DNA of 64,000 nt. Origin: Pristionchus mayeri (Eukaryota; Nematoda; Chromadorea; Rhabditida; Neodiplogasteridae). Under the pieces are notes generated by a model that saw nothing but the letters and a program-made list of their open reading frames with translations, was not told the origin of the DNA and did not search any database. Below are positions 45,441 through 56,246 of the stretch, piece after piece. The translations under genes were made by a program, and so were the position numbers. Location of the stretch: assembly GCA_036245805.1 (NCBI GenBank), contig BTRK01000004.1:36875541-36939540 (forward strand), read 5' to 3'. Each line of letters opens with the position of its first letter. Position 1 is the first letter of the stretch.

Positions 45441-45828
45441 ATATTCTAATTATTTATATTTGCATTGATCAGACTGATTGCATAGTTATCTATGAGTATT
45501 TTTTTCGCATTATATTATAGTTCTTTAGTTTTGTTTTCTGATCCCTGAATAAATATGTTTCCTGGAGTTGTGGAGGTAAAGTGAATCGTATTAGTCGATG
45601 GGCATATACCTGACGTCCGATTCCTTGTGAACAACATTCATCTTCATCTGAGAGAATTATTACTTCGAAGTGCTTTGTGAGACGCCCTTTCATGAGAATG
45701 TTTACAGGGTGTCCCAAAGACCTACTAGAGATAGAGCTCGTGTTTCTCATCTACAGTGTCTCATTTATCTTCCTCTCTCTGGAGCATGAATTGTGCCGCT
45801 TTAAATATAATTTCCTTTCATCTCAGGT

Positions 45829-47210
45829 ATGTCGAGTGAGTACTTCGTCCCGGATGAGATCAAAGACGAATTAGTCGAATTCAAGGACGAACCAATCGAT
45901 CATTTTGATGACATCAAGCAAGAAGAATTCATTGAGGATGTAGGTTTCTTACATCTAATTCATGTTCTCTGACTATTTAAGTATTCTACAAAAATATCCG
46001 AGAATTATTTGGGCTCCACGCCTTTTTGATAAAGATGATTCCTTGGGTTTAACGTTCTACTAGCTTATCTTTCATTATTCGCAGGATTATTCCTGCAACA
46101 TGGATGATATGCCACTATTAAAGGCAGCTACGCACAATGAATTCAAAGAAGAACCTGTGGAGATTAAGGAAGAACTAATCGAGGATAACGATCATATTAA
46201 ACAAGAAGAACCCATTGCTGATGTAAGTTTAAATACTGAGATATCCGATGATTTGTCTTATGGTTTGGCTCACACTCTGATTTGAGTTGATCATTACCAC
46301 GATTTTAGTGCTGTAATTTTTCTTCGGTGAAGATAATGAGTAGTGGAAATGGGATATGCCCAAAGTAAAGAACGTTTTGGAAAAAAAATCTGATCAGATG
46401 TACTGTCCATCCACCGGAAATTCTCGTCCACTCTATCAGCGCAGTGATGCACCATCGAACAGTAAAGTGAAATTGTTGTCACCTTCAATTTATTTTTTCC
46501 AATTCTATCTCAATTTCACATTGAAATTTGCTTTAAAATACTATTTTGTCAGATAAATACGACAAACGTTAGTCGGAAGTGCGCGTTGTGTGGAGAGCAA
46601 ACGAGAAACTGGCTATTCTCTCCAACTCCTTCTTCAGAAAGTTCGAGATTCTTCAATGATCTCATCGAGGTATTTCTTTACTTGTATACTCCGTTCCCTG
46701 TGCATTTCTTTGGTGATAGATTTCATGAGTGCACAACGAAATATTCTAGTGATTAAATGCAAGAAATTCTTTTCAGCTGTCGCCTCAGCAGCGAGAGAAA
46801 TGCGGATTGCTTATGAAGAACAAACTCCATGTTGTACTTTGAGCGAAACACGTCAAGAAACCAGTCATAGAGGAGGAGCCACTTGCCAAAGTGAGTAGAG
46901 TATATCCAATGAATCCAAAAGCATTCCTTAGCTACGAGGTTCCTGAAATATTGCGTGAGTTAACGATTCCAGTTCTTCTCGACAAATACTTTCAGGTGCT
47001 CACTTTTAAGAAGTATTTCTCTTTGGGGGAGGAATATTTCCGAGTGTGTGACTTGTGCGGAGAACCGGCAAACGAGTACTCCATTTCCCCCGATGATCGG
47101 GCTCAGATTAGACGCTACTTCCAAAATTTCATCGAGGTAACTCTTTCTCAACTTGTTTGTTTATTTTAGCTGACTTCTCGAGCAATTGAAAACAGAGTGT
47201 ATCAGGTTGG
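45829..47210 (+). pseudogene. Array gene F: class Ia, nonsense-mutated and truncated
   Basis: Exons match gene B in order: 45829-45939 (MSSEYFVPDEIKDELVEF), 46085-46222, 46398-46466 (CPSTGNSR), 46553-46672 (KCALCGEQTRNWLFSP) and 46780-46890. In the last of these TGC has become TGA at 46840-46842, replacing the third zinc-binding cysteine of the C2CH module (the sequence then continues AKHVKKP). A second C2CH first half (CDLCGEPANEYSISP, about 46997-47135) and a short start of its second half follow. The gene stops at about 47210 in unrelated sequence, with no fingers. The equivalent TGC and second half are intact in gene B. This is a dying copy; the extra half-module hints at an ancestral tandem C2CH arrangement. 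Confidence 0.75.
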
Positions 47211-48381
47211 TCATAAAGTTTTGCTCGATTTTCGATTTTGCCTAAAGTGCATTCCGACATCTACAATCGTTCGTTGTTGACCAACCAACGTAGATTTTTT
47301 TATGGTATATAGGGCATTTATACTCTCTTTATCGCACACGATCATAGATTTGCCCGAGCCAAGAAAAGAATGCGGCGATGTACAAATCTGAATGTGATTG
47401 ATCAACGCCCTGATTTTTCAAAGGATTAGCTTTTCATTTAGAACGGAGATAGGACCTAGCTTTAACCACAAAAGTAAAGTTTGTGGAGCATATATCGTAC
47501 TGCTCATGTTGAGACTGATCAACCACAAAGGGCCTATTCGAAATAAGCGGGTAATCCGAATTGGGGTTTTCATGATAGGGGTCCCGATCAGATTATGACT
47601 TACTGTATCTTTACCGATGGGACTCGCGAATTCAATTGTTCACGAATTTAAACTATACCTTATATGTTGTAATTCTATTTGAGAGAGGATGCGGCTCTTA
47701 ATTCCGTAACAGGGTTCTTCAGTTTTTAGTAACCCAATTTTGAATGTCGAAATTCATACTTTTGGCATTTTTTCGACAGCTCTTTGGTTTTGAGAGCAGT
47801 TATTTCATGCGCAAATTAATGAACAACTCTTGCCCTATCACTCACTAATTGGAAAGATTTTGGAGATCACTGCTTTTTCTAGGACAGGCCGTGCTTGAAA
47901 TACCTAAAAAACAGGTTTTTCGTATTTTCCGTCGAAAAACAATTTGTCGACAAATTTCACTTTTTTAGATAAGAATGTCAAATGGGTTCTAAAATATCAA
48001 CATAATTGAAAGTCCAGTAGGTAGTGATAACATCGCCCTTAGGTAGCTGTCAGCCTCGTCAATCCCCGAAACAGGAATTTTGGTAATGTAAATTTTGATT
48101 TTTCTATTGAGTCCGGATTAATCCGGCTGTACTAAGGAAGTAGTGAATTCAGTAGCCCTCTGTTTTTGCTACTAGAAAGAGCACTCCTCGGGCTTCTTAA
48201 TAAACTTAGCGAGCTTTCTCTCAAAAATTGATCCACGAAGTTCCACTATTTTAAAGATAATCTTAATTTTTGTGAAAAGTTCACCGTTACGCTTACCTCA
48301 ATTTCTCCCATATTAGACAGCATTGCCCCACTATAACCCTAATGTTGTAAACTTTGAACATGTCCCTATATAATAGTGTTG
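47211..48381. other. Spacer, possible transposon debris
   Basis: No gene is recognised. The start, CAGGTTGGTCATAAAGTTTTG, looks like a mariner end, but I find no matching second end or transposase motifs. Confidence 0.3.
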
Positions 48382-48696
48382 TGTAGCTGTCCTGTCCCAA
48401 CTCCAAGAGCATAAAGGGAGAAGCTTTATCTAAGCAAGAGTGAAAACGTGAGCACCAATCCACAACTCCGAAAAGAGAGAGACTGACTAGAATAGAAGGG
48501 AAGAGGGTCCGAGGGAATCAATAACACTCGGGGAGAAGGCGGAGGGGTCACTGATCTACCCGTCGTGTGAATAGGGAGAGGTGAAGGGAAGCGAGTCAAC
48601 AACTGCACTCGGGCAGCGATAGATAAAGGGGATGACGGCATAAGGCGTCAATCGATAATATGCTAAGAGAGGGGAGGGATTCCTCTCGATATAACA
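48382..48696 (-). repeat. 3' LTR of the gypsy element, with adjacent polypurine tract
   Basis: A 315-base segment begins TGTAGC and ends ATAACA, the TG..CA form of an LTR. On the minus strand it is preceded by TTGGAGGGAGG (about 48697-48707), a typical polypurine primer tract. No partner LTR is found in the window. Confidence 0.65.
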
Positions 48697-48790
48697 CCTC
48701 CCTCCAAGATTCTAACTTCAATGAATCTGATAATAATAATATGATACAGGAATCACTGGGCCACGATCGATGCACTTTTAGTCAGGGAAA

Positions 48791-49750
48791 TCACTCTTCG
48801 TCGTATCGGTTCTTCTTATGACTGACATTGAGTCTCTTCGGTGGCACACTCGTCCTCTCTGATCGTCTCGGAACTGGCTTCTCGTTGATGTCCTCTTCTC
48901 CGTCGGGCATTCCGTCGTGGAATCCATCGAGTTGTTCGTCGGGCTCAGGCATCTTCATCTCGTTGACTCCAGATTCGATCGCTTCGAGAGCACTTACTTG
49001 TGTCTCATCATCCATAACTGGATCAGTCATATACTCGATTTCTCGATCAGAATCGAGTCTCAGTCTCAATTGGTTGGCATGTGCCCTCACTGTCCGATCA
49101 TCAAGTACCACTTCATACATTGTCTTTCCGATGCGACCATTGACTGTTCCTTTTGTCCATTTCCACCCATTCGGGGCGATATTCATTTCGTACAGGACAT
49201 TATCTCCAATCTTGAACGATCTGGCCCTTGCTCCATGTTTTTGATCGAATCTCTCCTTCATTCGATCGATCTGTTCATCACTTCCTGTCATTACTCTGAC
49301 AGATCTCATGAGATCCACCTCTGTTCGGATGTTCCTTCCAAACATTATCTCACTCGGTGTCTTTCCATCACACTGGGGATTGGGAGTTTTCCGATAGTTA
49401 TACAGGAACAGCTGGAGAGCTTCCTCGAGGGATCGCTCTCCTTTCTGCTTCAGCAGACTCCGCTTCACCAAATCCACAAATCTCTCGGCCTGGCCGTTAC
49501 TCTGCGGATGGTACGTAGGAGTGTTCATGTGAATGATTCCTCGTTCACGACAATATCTATTGAATGCGTCTGAATTGAACTGGGTGCCATTGTCAGTTAC
49601 TATCACTCTGGGCAGCCCATTCCGTGCTATCGATTCATTCAGAATGCGAATCGTGGCACCCGTCGAGGTCGCCACAATCTCGGACCATTTCGAAAGAGAG
49701 TCGACCATTACCAGCAGATACTTCCCTTCCACTGGTCCGCAGTAATCCAA
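48791..49750 (-). CDS. Gypsy integrase fragment (C-terminal two thirds)
   Basis: This 319-residue open frame of the retrotransposon carries the catalytic core with DYCGPV, VTDNGTQF and a distal E in NGQAE spaced as a DDE triad. An acidic C-terminal tail ends in a basic stretch. The N-terminal zinc-binding part is in the separate frame at 49832-50134; a stop near 49830 separates them. It is part of a defective element, so it is not expected to act alone. Confidence 0.8.
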   Translation of the reverse strand: MDYCGPVEGKYLLVMVDSLSKWSEIVATSTGATIRILNESIARNGLPRVIVTDNGTQFNSDAFNRYCRERGIIHMNTPTYHPQSNGQAERFVDLVKRSLLKQKGERSLEEALQLFLYNYRKTPNPQCDGKTPSEIMFGRNIRTEVDLMRSVRVMTGSDEQIDRMKERFDQKHGARARSFKIGDNVLYEMNIAPNGWKWTKGTVNGRIGKTMYEVVLDDRTVRAHANQLRLRLDSDREIEYMTDPVMDDETQVSALEAIESGVNEMKMPEPDEQLDGFHDGMPDGEEDINEKPVPRRSERTSVPPKRLNVSHKKNRYDEE

Positions 49751-52073
49751 GTGGATTCTCTCCCATGGTTCGCTCGCCTTCGGCCATGGTTCCAGCGGAA
49801 CTTTAGTCGGTCTCTTGAGTGCCTGAGCACACTACTCACATGATAGAACAACTTTTTCGATATCCTTATCCATTCTGAACCAATAACAGGCTTGTCGAGC
49901 CCTCGATTTCATTCTGACTACACCAGGATGACCTACATGTAGCATTCTCATAACCTCATCGATGAGCGATCGGGGAATCACTACACGACTGCCTACCATT
50001 AAGCAGTCGTCCACCACCGCCAACTCTTCCCTCATTGAGTGGAATGGCTTCAGAATGTCAAATTCGCTATCCTCACGAAGAGTTTTCTCATTAGGCCATC
50101 TCGTGAGATGGAAGTTTCTGACTCTGCACAGCAACTGATCAGCTGATAGTGTGTGTTTGATATCGTCAGAAGTAACAGGCAGTTTCTGCCAATACCAGTT
50201 CCTTCGAGGGGTCGTAGTGAATCAGATTAAGATCCGATGCCAGAATAGATCTTATCTCCTTGAATGATTTCTCACATTCAATCGACCAGTTCCACTCAAC
50301 ACCATCCTTCAGCAAATAATCGAGAGGGGATCTAAGCTTGTGCATCCCATCGATGAAACAACCTTAGTAGGACACCATTCCAAAGAAGGATCTCAATGAA
50401 GGTTGATCTCGGGGTGGTGGCATTTCCCGTACAGCCCTCACTTTCGCTGGATCTGGTCTCCTTCCATACTGATCAACAATGAACCCCAGATACTTGATTT
50501 TGTTCATTCCGAATGAGCACTTTTCGGGACGGATTCTGAACCCATATTCTTTTATCCTGTCGAGTACTCGTTTCAAGTTTCTGTCATGAATTTCCTTGGT
50601 CTTTCCGCCGACCACGATATCATCCAGATATGCTTGCGCACTATCACAGCCAGTGAGCATCGTATCCATTGTCTTCTGAAAAATTCCAGGGGCCACGCTC
50701 ACTCCAAAAGGCAATCTCTTGAAACGGAATAATCCTCTGTGAGTGCACACTCCGAGCAGATCTCTACACTCCTCATCCACTGGAATTTGTAGGTATGCAT
50801 CGCTGAGGTCGATCTGACTAAAGAAAATGCACCCTTCCAGGCGAGTGAATATCTCTGATGTCACCGGCAACGGGTGATTATGCGGCTCAAGACTCGTATT
50901 CAGGCCAGTTGAAAAATCAACGCACACTCTCAACTTCCCATTCGGTTTTGGAACCACCAGAATGGGTGCAGCCCACTCGAGGTAATCAACCGATTCGATT
51001 GCGTTCAATGAAAGAAGCCTGTCAATCTCCTCATTGACTTTAGGAAGTAAAGCAACGGGAATGTCTCTTCTCTTGCAGAAGACGGGAATCGATCCTTCTC
51101 TCAAGCGAAACGTCGCCTTAGCCTTCTCACACGTTCCCAGTCCTTCCTTGCAGATGTCACCGTAATCTCTCTCAATCCACTTCACGTAAGATTCATCACT
51201 CTTCACTGCATTCACTCTTACTTCTCGTGGAATCAGTCGGAAGAAGGTGACTATGAAATCCCTTCCCATGAGGTTATCGGATTCCTCTGACGTGTACACA
51301 CTTCCTTGGGCAGTGCTTCCATTCAGCTCAAGAGTGAGGTGACACTTTCCAGACAACTTGAGAGGTGATCCATTGGCACATCTCGGGAATGCATCGTGTT
51401 CACTTCTCTCTGGTGCCCCGATTTCCTTCCAGGTTGATTCAGAAATCAGGGTTATATCGGATCCGGTGTCTACCGTCATTCTGATCAACTTGCCATTCAT
51501 GACTACATCTGTCTCGAAACGCTCGAGGTCCTCGGGCAGATCCCCAGAGACAAGGTTCACCATCAACTTGTTCTCCTTCCGAACCTGGTGCTTCTTTGCA
51601 GGTTTCGTGCACTTAATCGCGAAATGACCGATATCCTTGCAGTTGTAGCATTGGAAATTCGCATTCGGGCACTCTGCATCAGTGTGGTCCTTACCACATC
51701 GGCCACATCCACCAGCCTCTACGGTTCCTTTTCGCTGGAACTTCCTTGGCCACGGTTTCTTCTGATCTCGATTTCCACTGATTGCATTCACTTGGAGATC
51801 ATTCTGCTTCGATACTGCATGTGAATCGCTGTACACTTCCTTGTACACGTTCACCACACCGAGAATCGTTTCGATTGTGGGTGCTTCGTCTGATCTCATT
51901 TCATTCATCACGTGGAACATCGTTGCGGTGTGTCTCGGAAGATCCATTCCAGCCAGCATCACCATTGCTTTGAACTGTTCCAGAGGCATATCCTTGATAT
52001 TGCCTCTTCCACTACTCTGTTCACAATCGCAGAGAATTCCTTGATATCGTTGCACTTCAGCTTCGACATCTTG

Positions 52074-52594
52074 AGACCGTATTATTCGATGAGCATATAC
52101 CTGATCGTCCTTGACGTTGGTGTCTACACTTACGTGGTTGCATCCATGATTTTGGTTTACGATTGTTGTCGAAATGCACACTCCATCACTTTCTCTCACT
52201 CGTTCTCTCATTAGTCAGACATACAGAGAGAACACCCTGAAAACGCACTATTTCTAACCATGTTTTCTGAATATTTCCATTCGTTTCATGGACGTCCCTT
52301 TTAATTCTGCTGCGTATTTTAACTTTGCACTGCGGTCGAATTGATTTACTGGCGCTTCTGCACAATCCCGGAAAACTTCTAAAATATACATTACATAATG
52401 GTTGATTTTCCTACTAGGATACTTCCCGTATCTCATTGGCGAATGTAATCCAGCTTTGGATGTGTATGCGTATCCTAGTAGGGAATATATTATATACATG
52501 TAAACTCATTCATTGTTTATTGCGTTGTCTGGGATTGGGCAGAAGCGCGGATTTACTTGTATTGTGAAGGGATTAATGTTGTTTCTTTAAAGGT
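52074..52594. other. Array spacer upstream of gene G
   Basis: This is homologous to the spacer upstream of gene D (36660-37010), including the conserved GTATTATTCGATG element and the hairpin at 52407-52485. About 195 bases (52154-52350) are an insertion relative to the D copy. Confidence 0.6.
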
Positions 52595-55500
52595 ATGTCG
52601 AGTGACCACTACGGAGTTCATGACATCAAAGATGAACCAATGGCATTCAAGGGCGAACCGATATATTATTCGGCTAACCTCAAGCAGGAAGAATTTATTG
52701 CCGATGTTAGTTTTTATGAAATTTTAATCGCATTCTTCATATTACAGTAAATTTGCATTCTTCTGAATTTATACAGCTCTTATTATTTTTGTTAATTTTG
52801 TTCAGCTATAGTATCAGGTGGCTGCTAACACAGCAGCTGAGTTCAAAGAAGAACCAGTGGACATCAAGAATGAGCCGATTGATTATTACGCCACACACGC
52901 TGAGCCAATTCGCGATGTAAGATGAACTTATTTGTTTTGTTTTTTTTGTTATTAAATATATTATGCAGCGTTATGTCCATCTAGAGATTGACCCACCATT
53001 CACTATCAATAGTGTTCAATTTCCCCAAGCCTAGTTGTTACACCAATCACCTCCCTCTGCTCAGCCTTTGTGAGCTGGCAGTAGTGGACAAACAACTAGC
53101 GCCAGTCTCGCTCCTTCCATCGAGATGATAAAGTCGTATCCTCCCCTAGTCTAGTTCCCCCAATACACATCAGTACAAGCCCAAACCTTATTAGTATTAA
53201 AGTCAGTATAATTAAATTTAGGTATATTATGAAAAGTTTAAATTATGGTCACTGATATTTTCGCCATTTTGCGCAGCCATTGTCGACATTATCGGGATGT
53301 TGTGAGAGTGAATAGTGGTAATGGGCTGCACTACTACAGTACCGTTTACTTGCAAAATCGTCCCTTTTACTTATTTTCTCCTAGTTGTACTGTCCATCGA
53401 CCGGAACGTCTCGTCCATTCAATCGGTTCAAGGGTGAATTTATTTCATTATCAAAGCGGAAACTGACCAACAGCGAATTCAGAAATATAGCGTTTTTAGA
53501 CAACAATAGCAACAATTTCATACAATGCATTTCCATTGCAGAAATATTATGCAATTGTTGCAATCCACGTAAAAACGTACAAAAAGGTGTAACGCGTGTA
53601 AATAAAATATTTCTAAATTAACCGTTGGGTCATTTCCGCATTGAAATAATTGTGCAATTCAATTAAGTGTTATCATGATTCCTAATTTATTTACAGAAAT
53701 TGAAGAAGGAGGTTTCTCGAACATGTGTATTATGCCGGAATCGAACAAACCGATGGGTGTACTCTCCAATTTTTCCGTCATCCTACATCTCGAGATTTTT
53801 CAACGAACTCATCGAGGTATAGCGCCATTTAACCTAGTTTTGTTTTGTATTTTAAACGTTACCCAACACCCTTGAAAATATTTGCGTTTGCGCGCGTGCC
53901 TGATCACACACGGTCTCTTGTTGTTTGCTTACTATCTCATTTTACCATGATCAGGCACGCGCGGAAATTCAAATCATTTCACGGGTATTGGGTAACGTTA
54001 ACTAGGATTTGCGAAAAATGTATGATTCTCATGATGAAGTAAATTTAAAAGCTGAGATTTTAATGATGAAGTAAATTTGAAAATCACAGCTGACACCACA
54101 GCAGCGTGCTGGAAGCGAATTTTACATCGATAACAACATTCGTACACTAATTTGCACGAAACACGTCAAGAGACCAGTCACTAAGGAGAACAATGGGTGA
54201 GCAGTTTGCATTCAATAGCAAGCCTCACGCACGCAAATCGTCGTTGATAGCTTCTCATAATATTTTGTGTTAATCCATTCAGAAATACGCTTCCGACTTG
54301 TGGTGCATCGGAAAAGTCGCATCTGTGTTCGGAGTGTGGAAAGAAACTTAGCAGCAAGTACGCTCTCAAGATCCATATGCTTGTTCATTCGGGTGAGATA
54401 TTGGTCAAGGGAGGTTTCAAATACCACGTCCTCACGCATTCTGGTAATTCATTCATTTCGTATCGCTTTTTCCTTATATCATATAAATCCCTTTTTGGTT
54501 TATCCTTTTTCCTTCTATAAGTGGATGTGTATAACATGGACATACTACAATACTTCCCTATTCATTTTGTAAACGTGTTCAGATAAGAAACCTTTCAAAT
54601 GCCCTCACTGCGATTTGTTCTTCCGCACTAAGATTAATCGACGCTACCATATCAAAACTGTTCATCAGGTATTACAATTCAGAAATTCGACATATATCAT
54701 TATCGAACATTGAATTTGTTGTTGTTATTTGTATAATTGTCTAATTTCGAAATAATGTTGCTTTGTTTAACAGATACCCATCGTATTTTACCAGACCAGA
54801 CTCGCAGCTTCATTAGTTTCTGAAATAAATCCAAATCGTCTAGTATACTATTCCGAGGATAATAGTAGTTTAGATCAATAAGGCTAATATTTTTTTCAGG
54901 AAACTAAGGCATGTGAGAAGGCGCTGCATGACATTGCGACATCGAATGAGATGAAGGAAGACTCATCGAAGGATGAACCGATCGATGACTGGGGTGATAT
55001 AAAACAGGAAGAACCGATTGCCGATGTTAGGCCAATATCTGTCGGATATTTTATCTCCTTTGTTTGTAGATCTTCTGTCCCTCCACTGGAACTTCTCATC
55101 CTTTCGAGCTCTCAACTTCAATGGAAATGAAGCGCAATGACGCATCGTATAAGCTGTTTTCGTGTCTGGAGTGTGGCAAGAAACTTAGCGACAATCGTAG
55201 TCTCAGGAACCATATGCGTATTCATTCGGGTCAGTTCTTCTCGAAGCCCACTTCTTTCTTGAATCAATCTATGTAATAAACTGAGAATTTGGATACTCAA
55301 GCAGATTTTCAGGAGAGAAGCCGTACCCATGCCCTCATTGCGATAAATCCTTCCGCGATGTATTCATTCGTAACCAGCACTTCCGAAATGTACATAAAAT
55401 GCAGGTAATTTCAAGCTAATGAGCGTTTTTCTTTAATGTTATTTTTTTTTGTGTTCTTTTTAATGGTACCGTAATATTATGAGTTTCGGACATTGTAAGT

Positions 55501-55795
55501 TAATGAATACCCAATTCTCACTCGATATTTCAGCCTTACATGCGGCGAACGATTTCATCGAAACGACGAATACAGGTACATATTGATTTTCCAGTCGCTA
55601 TTCTGACACTATTACAGAACGAGTTATATCTTGACACTGAAAATACACAATTATTTATTGAGACGACATCTGGCTATGAATGAAGGGCACTGGGCGCAGA
55701 ATGAAGAGAGTGTGGCATTCGACTCTCATCGAGAGGAGGGCTCAGACAAAGAAGAACCGAACGACGAACAGCCCGGCCCTTCTAGACGTTGCTAA
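52595..55795 (+). CDS. Array gene G: class Ib head fused to class II tail
   Basis: The head matches gene D: exon 52595-52706 (MSSDHYGVHDIKDEP), exon at about 52819-52917, mini-exon at 53388 (CPSTGTSR) and a split C2CH module (TCVLCRNRTNRWVYSP at 53698-53816, LICTKHVKRP at 54089-54190). Next is a finger (CSECGKKLSSKYALKIHMLV) at 54293-54397. From about 54406 on it matches gene C instead: a remnant of finger 3 (GFKYHVLTHS), finger 4 (CPHCDLFFR), a SUMO-pattern exon at 54899-55024 (IKQEEPIAD), a fused mini-exon and finger at 55069-55229, and a finger at 55315-55406 (CPHCDKSFRDVF). In the last split finger (55533) an 11-base deletion removes the first cysteine and shifts the frame. The tail ends PGPSRRC and TAA at 55795. 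It is probably a product of unequal exchange, with a defective last finger. Confidence 0.7.
53858..54001. repeat. Palindromic MITE (AACGTTACCCAA family)
   Basis: Ends AACGTTACCCAACACCC and complement enclose inner inverted GTGCCTGATCA / TGATCAGGCAC. It lies in the intron that splits gene G's C2CH module. A degenerate relative is at 24241-24372. Confidence 0.65.
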
Positions 55796-56246
55796 TAATT
55801 TATCAATTTGCTTTGCTTAGACCGATTACCTAGTTATTTGCGAGACATTATTTCTGTTTTTATCATCTTTGTTTAGTATATTTTCTAATCTCTGAATAAA
55901 GATATTCTCTGAAATAGTGAAGATTAAGTGAATCGTATTATTCGACGAGAATATACCTAACGTCCGATTCCTTTGACTTGTAAATCCTTGTATGGCAATG
56001 TGCGACAAGAAATCCATCCCGCTACACCCTCCCACGTCTGGTTTCGGAGGGAGAGGCATAGTGGTTTTGCTAGGTAGTTCGTATTGCCAACCGCGCATGT
56101 CTTGTTGTAGATATTAAGATTCATATGAATTCCTTAGTTACTTTCTTCCAAGTACTGTATGATACGTCCTTTCATCACCATGATTAATTTTGCAGAGTGA
56201 GGTATTCTCGTTAAGTGCACTCTTGAACGGTCCACCTGAGGGAGAA

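Larger units (their letters stand above)
48382..52073 (-). mobile_element. Ty3/gypsy-type LTR retrotransposon, 5'-truncated
   Basis: Reading the minus strand, the order is zinc knuckles (CYNCKDIGHFAIKC), protease (VDTGSDITLIS), reverse transcriptase (FSQIDLSDAYLQIP, YLDDIVVGG), then a gap, then integrase with its HxGH-type zinc region (49832-50134) and catalytic core (DYCGPV near 49745, VTDNGTQF, then YHPQSNGQAE), then a polypurine tract and one LTR. The PR-RT-INT order is that of Ty3/gypsy elements; the motifs resemble nematode Mag/Cer-like lineages. RNase H is mostly deleted between about 50190 and 50140, and stops occur there. The right end stops inside gag at about 52073, directly against array spacer DNA. 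The apparent start codons of the 615-residue frame lie in that host DNA. Confidence 0.85.

Noticed and set aside
47205..48381. A further mariner insertion after gene F
   Set aside because: Only one end-like sequence is seen; no second end, TA pair or transposase motif could be found by eye.
48828..49573. Long plus-strand frames over the gypsy region
   Set aside because: They are antisense shadows of the integrase frame, which carries the recognisable catalytic motifs on the minus strand.
52074..52211. N-terminal 46 residues of the 615-residue gypsy frame
   Set aside because: These codons lie in the array's conserved spacer, so the apparent start methionine is fortuitous read-through.
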